NCBI RefSeq assembly: GCF_036246005.1
Contig: NZ_CP109171.1
Span: 6,684,001-6,748,000, forward strand
Reading direction: 5' to 3'
DNA length: 64,000 bases
From: Streptomyces sp. NBC_01723
GTDB lineage: Bacteria > Actinomycetota > Actinomycetes > Streptomycetales > Streptomycetaceae
How positions within the stretch are numbered: the first letter of the stretch is position 1; each line of letters starts with the position of its first letter. The notes under the pieces were generated by a model. It was given only the letters and a program-made list of their open reading frames with translations, searched no databases and was not told where the DNA came from. Shown here piece after piece: positions 30,983 to 38,495 of the stretch. Both the position numbers and the translations under genes were made by a program.

Positions 30983-32122
30983 GTGAGCCATGCACTCCGG
31001 AGGGCCAGCGAACTGGCCCTGGACGAGACGACGGTCACCGCACTTCGGGCCGCGCTGAAGACCACCGCCGACGAGGTCGTCCAGGCGATCATCGACGAGG
31101 TCCCTCCCTATGCCAACGCCCTTTCGGGCCACATGGGCGCCACCATCCGCCGGGCCGTCCGCACCGCGCTGGGACATTACCTGGACCTCGCGAGCGGGGT
31201 CGCCACAGGCGGCGACGCCGGTGACGCGGCCTACGAGCTGGGCCGCGGCGAGGTGCGCGACGGCCGTTCGATGGACGCCCTGCTCAGCGCCTACCGCGTC
31301 GGCGCCCGGGTGGCCTGGCGATGCCTGGCAGCGGGTGCCGTACCCGCCGGCCTGCCCGCCGCCGAGGTCGCCAAGTTCGCCGAGCTGACCTTCGCCTACA
31401 TCGACGAGCTCTCCGCCGCGAGCGCCGCGGGCCACGCCGACGAGCTGGCCGCCCGGGGCAGGGCCCACGAGCGCCACCTGGAACACCTGGCCCGTGACCT
31501 CCTCGCCGGCGCGAGCCCGGACGTGCTGCTGGCCTCCGTTCAACGGGCCGGGTGGCAGCCTCCGGTCTCGCTGACCGCGGTCCTGCTGCCCGCCGCCCAG
31601 GCCCGGCCGGCCTACCGCGTGCTCGACCCGAGCACCCTCGTCCTCGACGATCTGCCGGACGCCACCGGTGTGCTGCTCGTCCCCGATGCCGACCGGCCAC
31701 ATCTCTTGCGGCAACTGACCGACCGCAGCGCCGTGATCGGCCCGGCCCGGCCATGGACTCGCGCGTCCGCCTCGTACGCGCGAGCCGTACGCGCGCGCTC
31801 CCTCTCCTCTCGGATTCGCGACACCGAGGACCACCTGCCCGAGCTGGTGCTGAGCGCCGACGCGGACGCGTTCGCGGACCTGCGTGCCCGAGCCCTCGCA
31901 CCGTTGCGGACCTTGCCTGCCACGACCGCACGGCGGCTGGAGGAGACGTTGCGTGCGTGGCTGCTGCACCAGGGCAGGCGGGACGAGGTGGCGGCGGCGT
32001 TGTTCGTCCATCCCCAGACGGTCCGCTACCGGATGTCGCAGCTGCGGGAGGTGTTTCCGGATCTCGCATCGCCGCACCGGGTCCTCGAACTGACGCTGGC
32101 GGTCGGTCTTCGGGACAGCTAG
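30983..32122 (+). CDS. PucR-type transcriptional regulator
   Basis: 379 residues. The C-terminal ~55 residues (RRLEETLRAWLLHQGRRDEVAAALFVHPQTVRYRMSQLREVF) are the PucR/CdaR helix-turn-helix. The N-terminal ~170 residues are helical (an RsbR/sensor-like all-alpha domain with YLDLASGV and SAYRVGARVAWRCL), followed by a GGDEF-like remnant region. Regulators of this shape often sit next to desaturase-reductase pairs in streptomycetes. The GTG at 30983 is likely; a TTG at 30962 lies inside the palindrome. The stop codon abuts a MITE-like element, so the last residues may be insertion-derived. Confidence 0.82.
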   Translation: MSHALRRASELALDETTVTALRAALKTTADEVVQAIIDEVPPYANALSGHMGATIRRAVRTALGHYLDLASGVATGGDAGDAAYELGRGEVRDGRSMDALLSAYRVGARVAWRCLAAGAVPAGLPAAEVAKFAELTFAYIDELSAASAAGHADELAARGRAHERHLEHLARDLLAGASPDVLLASVQRAGWQPPVSLTAVLLPAAQARPAYRVLDPSTLVLDDLPDATGVLLVPDADRPHLLRQLTDRSAVIGPARPWTRASASYARAVRARSLSSRIRDTEDHLPELVLSADADAFADLRARALAPLRTLPATTARRLEETLRAWLLHQGRRDEVAAALFVHPQTVRYRMSQLREVFPDLASPHRVLELTLAVGLRDS

Positions 32123-32323
32123 GGGGCTGTCTGACAGTTCCCTCCCCCCAGCCTCCGGCCGGGAGGTGCCCCCAGCCCCGCGACGCCATGCACGCACTCT
32201 CGCCGCACCGGGCGCAGAGCCAAGTACAACCAGGACGAGGCTCCACGCCCGGCACGCCGAGAGCACGCACCGGACGCCGCGAGGCCGCCCTCCGGGCGAC
32301 GACGGGAATGGTCAGACAGCCCC
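32123..32323. mobile_element. 201-bp MITE-like element (non-autonomous, no gene)
   Basis: Ends GGGGCTGTCTGACAGTTCCC (32123-32142) and GGGAATGGTCAGACAGCCCC (32304-32323) are inverted repeats matching at 18 of 20 positions. Inside is no open frame with coding bias. The flanks show only AG on both sides as a possible target duplication. The ends recall IS5-like Streptomyces elements, from memory. It inserted exactly at the 3' end of the PucR-type gene and beside a transposase-like fragment. Confidence 0.65.
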
Positions 32324-32530
32324 AGAAGGCGGTACGCCTTGCTGATGGAGTCGCGCTTGCCGCGGCACGCGGCCCGAGCGAGCTCGTGGCGGGACCCCTG
32401 CACGGTGAGCTGCCGGTTCACGCGGCTCGGGCAGAACCGACGCAGGCGGTTCTGCGGCTCGGCCGAATTGCCACCGACCCGACCCCGGGCAAGCGGCCTC
32501 CGAAGTTCTCGATGGGCCGCTGATGCCCGA
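32318..32530 (-). pseudogene. Probable Tn3-type transposase remnant
   Basis: Read on the minus strand, two overlapping short frames give RPIENFGGRLPGVGSV and then NRQLTVQGSRHELARAACRG followed by KRDSISKAYRLLGL. The second part resembles the C-terminal block of some Tn3-family transposases (ESRH.LAR..CHGKRG.I..AYREG). It is cut off at the MITE-like inverted repeat. Resemblance is by eye and the fragment is short. The rest of 32323-32619 shows nothing else. Confidence 0.35.
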
Positions 32531-32619
32531 TGCCGTGCCTGTGAGGCCGATCATCCTGGCGCAGACGCGGGTGTGAATCCGCCTCTGCTGCCGGTGGCCG
32601 GGAGCGGGGGAGAGGGCGG

Positions 32620-34305
32620 TCAGGCGTCGATGATGACGGGGATGATGAGGGGGCGGCGGCGGTGCGTCCGGAAGGCCCAGTTCGCCACGGCACGGGCGAT
32701 GAGCTGTTCCAGCTGGTGTGCGTCGCCGACCCCTTCCTGGGCTGCGCTCGCCAGCGTTTTCTCGATGACGGGGATGACCGGTTCGAAGGTGGTGTCGTCG
32801 TGGACGAAACCGCGGGCCAGGAAGTCGGGTGTCTCGGCAAGGGCGCCTGTGTCGGCGTCGACGATCGCCACCACGGTGACCACGCCTTCCTCCGCGAGGG
32901 TGAGGCGGTCCTTCAGGGACGCTTCGGTGGCCCCGCCGACCTCCATGCCATCCACGTAGACGTTGCCCGCGGGCACCTTGCCGGTGATCGATGCACGCCC
33001 GTCCACGAGGTCGACGACCACGCCGTCCTCGGCGACGACCACCCGCTCGGGATCGACTCCCGTACGGATGGCAAGGTCGGCGTTGGCCCGCAGGTGGCGC
33101 CATTCGCCGTGCACGGGCATGACATTGCGGGGCTTGACGATGTTGTAGCAGTACACGAGCTCACCGGCGCTGGCGTGCCCGGAGACGTGTACCTTGGCGT
33201 TGCCCTTGTGGACGACATGGGCGCCCCATCGGGTCAGCCCGTTGATCACCCGGTAGATGGCGTTCTCGTTGCCGGGGATCAGGGAGCTGGCGAGCAGAAC
33301 GGTGTCGCCCTTGCCGATGCGGATCATATGGTCGCGGTTGGCCATCCGGGACAGAGCCGCCATCGGCTCGCCCTGGGATCCGGTGCACACGAGGGTGATC
33401 TTGTGGTCGGGGAGCTTCTCCAGTTCCTTGGTACTGACGACCAGTCCCCTGGGAACCTTCAGGTAACCGAGGTCACGGGCGATGCCCATGTTGCGGACCA
33501 TGGAGCGGCCCACGAAGGCGACCTTGCGGCCGTGCTGGTGTGCGGCGTCCAGGACCTGCTGGATGCGATGCACGTGGCTGGCGAAGCTGGAGACGATCAC
33601 ACGGCGCGGGGCGGTACGCATGACCTGCTCGATCGCCGGGTTCAGTTCGCGCTCGGAAGTGGTGAAGCCAGGGACCTCGGCGTTGGTGGAGTCGGTGAGG
33701 AAGAGGTCGACGCCCTCCTCGCCGAGGCGGGCGAAGGCGCGCAGGTCGGTGATGCGGTCGTCCAGCGGGAACTGGTCCATCTTGAAGTCACCCGTGTGCA
33801 GCACCATTCCGGCCCCTGTGCGGATGGCGACGGCGAGACTGTCCGGGATGGAGTGGTTGACCGCGACGAACTCGCAGTCGAAGGGGCCGAAGCCGCGCCG
33901 GTCTCCCTCGCGGACCCGAACCGTGCGCGGTCTGATCCCGTGCTCTTTGAGCTTGGCTTCCAGAAACGCCAGGGTCAGCTTCGAGCCCACGACGGGGATG
34001 TCGGAGCGCTCTCGTAGCAGATACGGCACGCCACCGATGTGGTCCTCGTGGCCGTGGGTGAGCACCACGGCCACGATGTCGTCCAGGCGATCGCGGATCG
34101 AGGTGAAGTCCGGCAGGATCACGTCCACGCCGGGCTGGGTCTCTTCGGGGAACAGCACGCCGCAGTCGACGATGAGCAGCTTGCCGGCGTACTCGAAGAC
34201 GGTCATGTTGCGGCCGATCTCACCCAGACCGCCCAGGGCGACGACCCTCAGCCCTCCTTCGGGCAGGGGGGCAGCGGATTTCAGCTCGGGATGCGGATGA
34301 CTCAT
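32620..34305 (-). CDS. rnj: Ribonuclease J
   Basis: 561 residues, full length. Metallo-beta-lactamase motif LTHGHEDHIGG, a beta-CASP domain with SSFASHVHRIQQV and TGSQGEPMAALSRM, SGHASAGEL, and a C-terminal domain. It is a 5'-exo/endonuclease for mRNA and rRNA. Streptomycetes normally carry one rnj elsewhere (SCO5745 in S. coelicolor), so this is probably a second copy. It forms a minus-strand series with the SCO5918-type, CBS, DEAD-box and cold-shock genes, but is separated from them by a perfect 44-base palindrome and ~370 bp. ATG 34305. Confidence 0.92.
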   Translation of the reverse strand: MSHPHPELKSAAPLPEGGLRVVALGGLGEIGRNMTVFEYAGKLLIVDCGVLFPEETQPGVDVILPDFTSIRDRLDDIVAVVLTHGHEDHIGGVPYLLRERSDIPVVGSKLTLAFLEAKLKEHGIRPRTVRVREGDRRGFGPFDCEFVAVNHSIPDSLAVAIRTGAGMVLHTGDFKMDQFPLDDRITDLRAFARLGEEGVDLFLTDSTNAEVPGFTTSERELNPAIEQVMRTAPRRVIVSSFASHVHRIQQVLDAAHQHGRKVAFVGRSMVRNMGIARDLGYLKVPRGLVVSTKELEKLPDHKITLVCTGSQGEPMAALSRMANRDHMIRIGKGDTVLLASSLIPGNENAIYRVINGLTRWGAHVVHKGNAKVHVSGHASAGELVYCYNIVKPRNVMPVHGEWRHLRANADLAIRTGVDPERVVVAEDGVVVDLVDGRASITGKVPAGNVYVDGMEVGGATEASLKDRLTLAEEGVVTVVAIVDADTGALAETPDFLARGFVHDDTTFEPVIPVIEKTLASAAQEGVGDAHQLEQLIARAVANWAFRTHRRRPLIIPVIIDA

Positions 34306-34621
34306 GTTTTGACGTTACCGGAGAGTCTGCCGAGGTGATCCACCGGCTGCCCGGTCGACCCGGCTCCACACAGGGCGGGGCTGCGCCGTTCAGGGTGGTG
34401 AGGAGCCGCTACGGCAGCGAACGGGGGCGGCGCGGTGGAGCCGGCGGAGGGTGCCGTGGGTGAGCCGTCCGCCGGGTCCGGGTGTGCTGGAGGAAGCCCA
34501 TGGTTGCTGCTGGGAACACCCGCCGCGCAGCGCCTGGTCGGCTTCAACGAGGTGTCCACCCCGTGGCGGCCTTCACCGCGCGCCACGTCGTCACGCGCGC
34601 ACCGATCGGACAGTGCGGCAT
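34306..34621. other. Intergenic stretch before rnj
   Basis: 316 bp without a supported gene. The rnj promoter must lie here on the minus strand. GAGCCGGCGGAGG-type sequence looks like a degraded coding tail, but nothing was recognised. Confidence 0.4.
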
Positions 34622-34665
34622 GCAGGGAGGGCCCGACCGGCGCGCGCCGGTCGGGCCCTCCCTGC
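34622..34665. terminator. Perfect 44-base palindrome, terminator
   Basis: The two 22-base halves are exact complements (beginning GCAGGGAGGGCCCGACCGG). It lies 11 bp after the end of the minus-strand gene at 34676 and is the likely end of the DEAD-CBS-SCO5918 transcript. Confidence 0.8.
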
Positions 34666-34675
34666 TGTTCTGGTG

Positions 34676-34999
34676 TCAGTGCGCGCCTGTCACGACGGGC
34701 AGGCCGGTGCCGAGCATCGCCGAAGCCTGCTGCAACGGACTTCCGATGCGCGCGGGGGCGGTCCTGGGCAGGGTGCGGCAGGTGAAGCCGAGCAGGGCCA
34801 TGGCCCTCAGGACTTCACCGGCGCTGAAGTCGCGGCGGTCCTGGCGGGTGATGACCTGGCCGACCTGCTTGGCGGGGTAGTGGCGTCGGGCGATGATCAC
34901 GGACTCGCCGGTGACCGGTTCGGGTTTGACGCCTTTCATTGACTCCAGCACGCCGCTCCTGGTCAGGTCGAACGGGAAGCGGGCGATGACACAGCGCAT
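34676..34999 (-). CDS. SCO5918-family protein, unknown function
   Basis: 107 residues, basic. Sequence blocks MRCVIARFPFDLTRSGVLES, KPEPVTGESVIIARRHYPAKQ, VITRQDRRDFSAGEVLRAM and LGFTCR are those I associate with the Streptomyces SCO5918 family. Its namesake lies near a DEAD-box helicase and a cold-shock gene in S. coelicolor, as here. No catalytic motif seen; an RNA- or ribosome-binding accessory role is a guess from context. ATG 34999, preceded by AGGAGG-like CAGGAGG. Confidence 0.75.
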   Translation of the reverse strand: MRCVIARFPFDLTRSGVLESMKGVKPEPVTGESVIIARRHYPAKQVGQVITRQDRRDFSAGEVLRAMALLGFTCRTLPRTAPARIGSPLQQASAMLGTGLPVVTGAH

Positions 35000-35048
35000 G
35001 ATGCCTCACAGGAGGAAGAGGGGACGGGGCCGGCCGCCGGCCGGAGGC

Positions 35049-35453
35049 TCAGCGGGAGAGAGCGAGGGTGCCCAGGGCGTTGCCGTGCTCGTCGGCCACG
35101 GGCACGGGCCCGAGCCGTCCGAAAGGCAACGTGTCCTGGGCTTCTTCCCTCGTGGCCCACGCAGAGACGGAGGGCTCGCTGCCGTCGGTGATGTCACCCA
35201 GGCGCATCCGATCGGTGTACTCGGAGCTGTCCCGGACGGCGGTGAGCTGGGACCGGGTGACCAGGCCGACGCACAGGCCGTCCCCGTCGCAGACGACCAG
35301 ATGCTCCGCACGTGCGGCGGCCATGACGGACAACGCCACCTCGACGGTCATGTCGTACCAGACCTGCGGCCCGTCCGCGTCCACGCCGTCGGTCAACGCG
35401 CCGCGTACGGGGCGAGCGCTTACGGGGCGAGCCTGCAACTGTCCCAGCGTCAA
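35049..35453 (-). CDS. CBS-pair protein
   Basis: 134 residues containing two CBS motifs (VWYDMTVEVALSVMAAARAEHLVV..GLCVGLVT and a shorter DTLPFGRLGPVPVADEHGNALGTLAL). Such pairs bind adenine nucleotides. The TTG at 35453 follows a perfect AGGAGG; frames extending further upstream would overlap the helicase gene. It lies 46 bp after the DEAD-box gene and 49 bp before the SCO5918-type gene, probably one transcript. It may sense energy state for the RNA-degradation set. Confidence 0.75.
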   Translation of the reverse strand: MTLGQLQARPVSARPVRGALTDGVDADGPQVWYDMTVEVALSVMAAARAEHLVVCDGDGLCVGLVTRSQLTAVRDSSEYTDRMRLGDITDGSEPSVSAWATREEAQDTLPFGRLGPVPVADEHGNALGTLALSR

Positions 35454-35499
35454 AAGGTGCCTCCTGCGTAGACGGGCGGGGTTCCGGATGCGAACGGTC

Positions 35500-36996
35500 C
35501 TATGCGGCCGCACTGGCAGTGGACCGGGGTGCGGGGGCGCGCCGGGCGGCCGAGGCGGGGCGGCGTCGGCCGCGGGAGGTGGCACCGCGCTTCTTGGGGC
35601 GTTCGGCCACTGGTGCGGTGATGACGACCGGGATGCCGGACGGGGCCTGGGCTCCGGTGATCCGGCTGAGGGTCGCGTCGCCCGAGCGGACCTGGGTGGT
35701 CTGCGGCCGGATCCCGGCGTCCGACATGAGGCGGACCATGCCGCGGCGCTGGTTCGGTGTGACGAGCGTGACGACGCTGCCGGACTCACCGGCGCGGGCG
35801 GTGCGGCCGCCGCGGTGGAGGTAGTCCTTGTGGTCGGTCGGGGGGTCGACGTTGACGACGAGGTCGAGGTTGTCGACGTGGATGCCGCGCGCGGCGACAT
35901 TGGTCGCGACCAGCACGGTGACGTGTCCGGTCTTGAACTGCGCCAGGGTGCGGGTGCGCTGCGGCTGAGACTTGCCGCCGTGCAGTGCGGCGGCCCGTAC
36001 CCCGCTGTTGAGCAGGTCCTGGGTCAGCCTGTCGACGGCGTGCTTGGTGTCGAGAAACATGATCACGCGTCCGTCGCGTGCGGCGATCTCGGTGGTGGTC
36101 GCGTGCTTGTCGGCGCCGTGGACGTGGAGCACGTGGTGTTCCATCGTCGTGACGGCGCCGGCCGAGGGGTCGACGGAGTGCACGACGGGATCGGTCAGGT
36201 AACGGCGTACGAGCAGGTCGACGTTGCGGTCGAGGGTGGCGGAGAACAGCATGCGCTGGCCCTCGGGACGGACCTGGTCGAGCAGGGCGGTGACCTGCGG
36301 CATGAAGCCCATGTCGGCCATCTGGTCGGCCTCGTCGAGGACGGTGACGGAGACCTGGTTCAGCCGGCAGTCGCCGCGGTCGATGAGGTCCTTGAGACGT
36401 CCCGGCGTGGCGACGACAACCTCGGCGCCGCCGCGCAGCGCGCTCGCCTGCCTGCCGATCGACATGCCGCCCACGACGGTGGCCAGCCGCAGCTTCACGG
36501 AGCGGGCGTACGGGGTGAGCGCGTCGCTGACCTGCTGGGCCAGTTCACGCGTCGGTACGAGGATCAGCCCCAGCGGCTGCCTGGGTTCGGCGCGCCGCCC
36601 GGCCGTGCGGGCCAGCAGGGCCAGCCCGAAGGCCAGGGTCTTGCCGGAGCCGGTGCGCCCGCGGCCGAGTACGTCGCGGCCGGCGAGGGAGTTCGGCAGG
36701 GTCGCGGCCTGGATCGGGAACGGCGCGGTCACGCCCTGCGAGCCGAGCGCGGTCAGCAGTTCCCCGGGCATGTCGAGATCGGCGAAGCCCTCCACGGCGG
36801 GAAGCGCGGGGGTGATCGTCCGAGGAAGAGCGAACTCCCCCTGGAGGGCGGCGGGCCGACGGCCGTAGCCCCCGGAGCGGTTCGGGCCGGCCGACCGGCG
36901 AGGGGCCGACGAACCGAAGCGGCTGCCGCCCTTTCCGGAGTCGGCACCGCCGTTACGGGTGCGGGCGTAGCGGTCGTTGGTGCGTGTGCGGTTCAT
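35500..36996 (-). CDS. DEAD-box RNA helicase (RhlE/cold-shock type)
   Basis: 498 residues. Motifs in order: FPIQAATLP (Q), GRTGSGKT (I), PTRELAQQ (Ia), TPGRLKDL (Ib), DEAD (II), SATL (III), IMFLDTKHAVD (IV), VATNVAARGIHV (V), HRGGRTARAG (VI). Basic Arg/Ser-rich tails at both ends (PKKRGATSRGRRRPASAARR) likely bind RNA. ATG 36996 with GAGGAAGG. It follows the cold-shock gene behind a terminator and has a ~290-base leader sharing an AGTGGCAC word with the cspA upstream region. Confidence 0.92.
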   Translation of the reverse strand: MNRTRTNDRYARTRNGGADSGKGGSRFGSSAPRRSAGPNRSGGYGRRPAALQGEFALPRTITPALPAVEGFADLDMPGELLTALGSQGVTAPFPIQAATLPNSLAGRDVLGRGRTGSGKTLAFGLALLARTAGRRAEPRQPLGLILVPTRELAQQVSDALTPYARSVKLRLATVVGGMSIGRQASALRGGAEVVVATPGRLKDLIDRGDCRLNQVSVTVLDEADQMADMGFMPQVTALLDQVRPEGQRMLFSATLDRNVDLLVRRYLTDPVVHSVDPSAGAVTTMEHHVLHVHGADKHATTTEIAARDGRVIMFLDTKHAVDRLTQDLLNSGVRAAALHGGKSQPQRTRTLAQFKTGHVTVLVATNVAARGIHVDNLDLVVNVDPPTDHKDYLHRGGRTARAGESGSVVTLVTPNQRRGMVRLMSDAGIRPQTTQVRSGDATLSRITGAQAPSGIPVVITAPVAERPKKRGATSRGRRRPASAARRAPAPRSTASAAA

Positions 36997-37284
36997 GCGG
37001 AACCTTCCTCGATGCGGCACATATCAAGGAATTCCCGCAGCAATGAGCGGCACGGGGAATTGCAAGAATGGGCCGGTGGGACTGGCGGCTTGCGCTCGCA
37101 CGGATGTATCCGTCGCCAGATTCGCAAGCGTTGAAAAGTGGCACGGTGTCGACGCGATATTCGAAGCGTCCACCGCGCTGTAGCTGTGCAGGGGTGCGTC
37201 TGCAACCTGAGGGCGATCCGTGTGGGGTGATCCTGCGGATTTCCTGGTTGTCCCGCACGGGTGAAATCACCGTGGGAAACGCAT
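36997..37284 (-). promoter_or_regulatory. Long leader of the DEAD-box helicase gene
   Basis: 288 bp without a gene. AGTGGCAC (37137-37144, plus reading) matches words at 37657, 37774 and 37830 in front of cspA. AT-rich patches around 37150-37165 (GATATTCGAAG) may be promoter elements. A long leader is typical of cold-shock mRNAs. Confidence 0.4.
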
Positions 37285-37326
37285 GTAGCTGGGGCCCGCA
37301 CCCCGAGGGATGCGGGCCCCAGCTAC
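37285..37326 (-). terminator. Terminator of the cold-shock gene
   Basis: Perfect 16-base arms (GTAGCTGGGGCCCGCA and its complement) around a 10-base loop, 20 bp after the csp stop. Confidence 0.85.
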
Positions 37327-37345
37327 AAGTACGCGACAGTCAGCG

Positions 37346-37549
37346 TCAGGCGGGAACGATGTTCTCGGCCGTCGGGCCCTTCTGGCCCTGCGCGATGTCG
37401 AAGGTCACCTTCTGGCCCTCCAGCAGCTCGCGGAAGCCCTGGGCGGCGATGTTCGAGTAGTGGGCGAACACGTCAGCGCCGCCACCCTCCTGCTCGATGA
37501 AGCCGAAACCCTTTTCCGCGTTGAACCACTTCACGGTACCAGCAGCCAT
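37346..37549 (-). CDS. CspA-type cold-shock protein
   Basis: 67 residues, one OB-fold. [20 protein letters not shown] contains RNP1 (KGFGFI); DVFAHYSNI is the RNP2 region with the usual VFVH changed to VFAH. It binds single-stranded RNA and melts structure. ATG 37549 after AAAGGAG. Preceded by a long AT-richer upstream region and followed by a strong terminator, so it is made as its own short mRNA. Confidence 0.95.
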   Translation of the reverse strand: MAAGTVKWFNAEKGFGFIEQEGGGADVFAHYSNIAAQGFRELLEGQKVTFDIAQGQKGPTAENIVPA

Positions 37550-37860
37550 GTCATTTCTCCTTTGGGGCAGTGCATCGGAGCCCGCACCGTGCGGACGCCG
37601 TGTCGCCGCGATGATCACCCCGCCCGGAAAAAGACCGGATATACAAAAGTGCTTCCAGTGGCACGATGACCGACTGGAGAGCACTTGAAGTTTCGGGAAC
37701 CACAACTGCAACTGAGATCGACAGTAGCACGCCGCAGTGGCCGGCGTCGGGTGAAGAATTCCTCTCTGCTCATAGTGGCAAAAAATCTGTCTGCTTGTGC
37801 AGCTGAAATCTCAGTTCGCGGACGCAGATAGTGGCACGTCGGCGCGACGTCATGCTTGGA
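37550..37860 (-). promoter_or_regulatory. Upstream region/5' leader of the cold-shock gene
   Basis: About 310 bp, less GC-rich than the rest of the window, without a gene. Three AGTGGCA words (37657-37663, 37774-37780, 37830-37836) have near-regular spacing (117 and 56 bp), and the last two extend to ATAGTGGCA. A dyad CTGAAATCTCAG lies at 37803-37814. Probable leader plus regulator sites; no exact promoter called. Confidence 0.45.
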
Positions 37861-38008
37861 GTGCCTGAGCGCCTACTGGCTTCCCGCCGCCGAAAGCGAG
37901 CGCGGCGACCCCCGCCGGCCGACCGGGCCGCCGCTGCGGCTTCGTCCCCCGCCCGCCCGTTGCGGTCGGAGGCCGGCCGGAGGGGCCTCTGACTGCCTCC
38001 GATCGCCT

Positions 38009-38034
38009 CTGTGACCTGTCCTAGCAGGTCACAG
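38009..38034. repeat. Isolated 26-bp palindrome
   Basis: CTGTGACCTG and CAGGTCACAG are perfect 10-base arms around TCCTAG. It lies in a 250-bp gene-free gap between the cold-shock region and the small membrane protein gene. It could be a terminator, an operator, or the edge of an inserted block. Confidence 0.5.
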
Positions 38035-38116
38035 CCGCTTCGGGCACCATCAGTCCAGGTCAGCGGGGCGCGGCAGAAATACCGCGATCACGCCCGGTCC
38101 CGGGCGTGGCGAGCAC

Positions 38117-38317
38117 TCAGCCGGGCTTCCGGCTCTCGGCTGCCGCGAACAGCGCCCCGCCGAGCACGAGCAGCACCACGCTCGCGTACAGCTCGAAACC
38201 GTCGAACAGACCGATCCGGTGCACCAGGCCCCAGTTCCAGTCGGTGAACTCCTGCACCAGCCCCATCACGCCCTGGATCACCGCCAGCAGTCCCAGGAAC
38301 TCCAGCAATTCCTTCAT
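38117..38317 (-). CDS. Small membrane protein, two helices
   Basis: 66 residues. Helices LLEFLGLLAVIQGVMGLVQEF (4-24) and LYASVVLLVLGGALFAAAES (43-62) flank a short aromatic loop WNWGLVHRIGLFDGF. Not assigned to a family. ATG 38317. It is divergent from the histidine kinase gene at 38496, so both may share a control region. Confidence 0.65.
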   Translation of the reverse strand: MKELLEFLGLLAVIQGVMGLVQEFTDWNWGLVHRIGLFDGFELYASVVLLVLGGALFAAAESRKPG

Positions 38318-38481
38318 GCGCCGACTCTCGCCCCGCCGAGCCCCCACCCACATCGGCCACGGGGCGAGATCTCTCCGACCGAAGGCCCTCCGTCCCCGCG
38401 TCCCGCGCGTCGAAGGTCTGAAGTTCCGCGACTTTGGTCGGTGATCCCGTGTGAGGGAGCGTGCTCGCGAGGGGCCCTGCG

Positions 38482-38487
38482 TAGATT
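38482..38487 (+). promoter_or_regulatory. -10 box, leaderless promoter of the kinase gene
   Basis: TAGATT ends eight bases before GTG 38496; no ribosome site is present, consistent with leaderless transcription. Confidence 0.45.
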
Positions 38488-38495
38488 CGTCGACT

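Noticed and set aside
30953..32266. 437-codon minus-strand frame opposite the PucR-type gene
   Set aside because: Shadow frame that would also run through the MITE-like element; no domain pattern.
35068..37134. 688-codon open frame on the plus strand opposite the DEAD-box gene
   Set aside because: It is a high-GC antisense shadow; the minus strand has every helicase motif in order.
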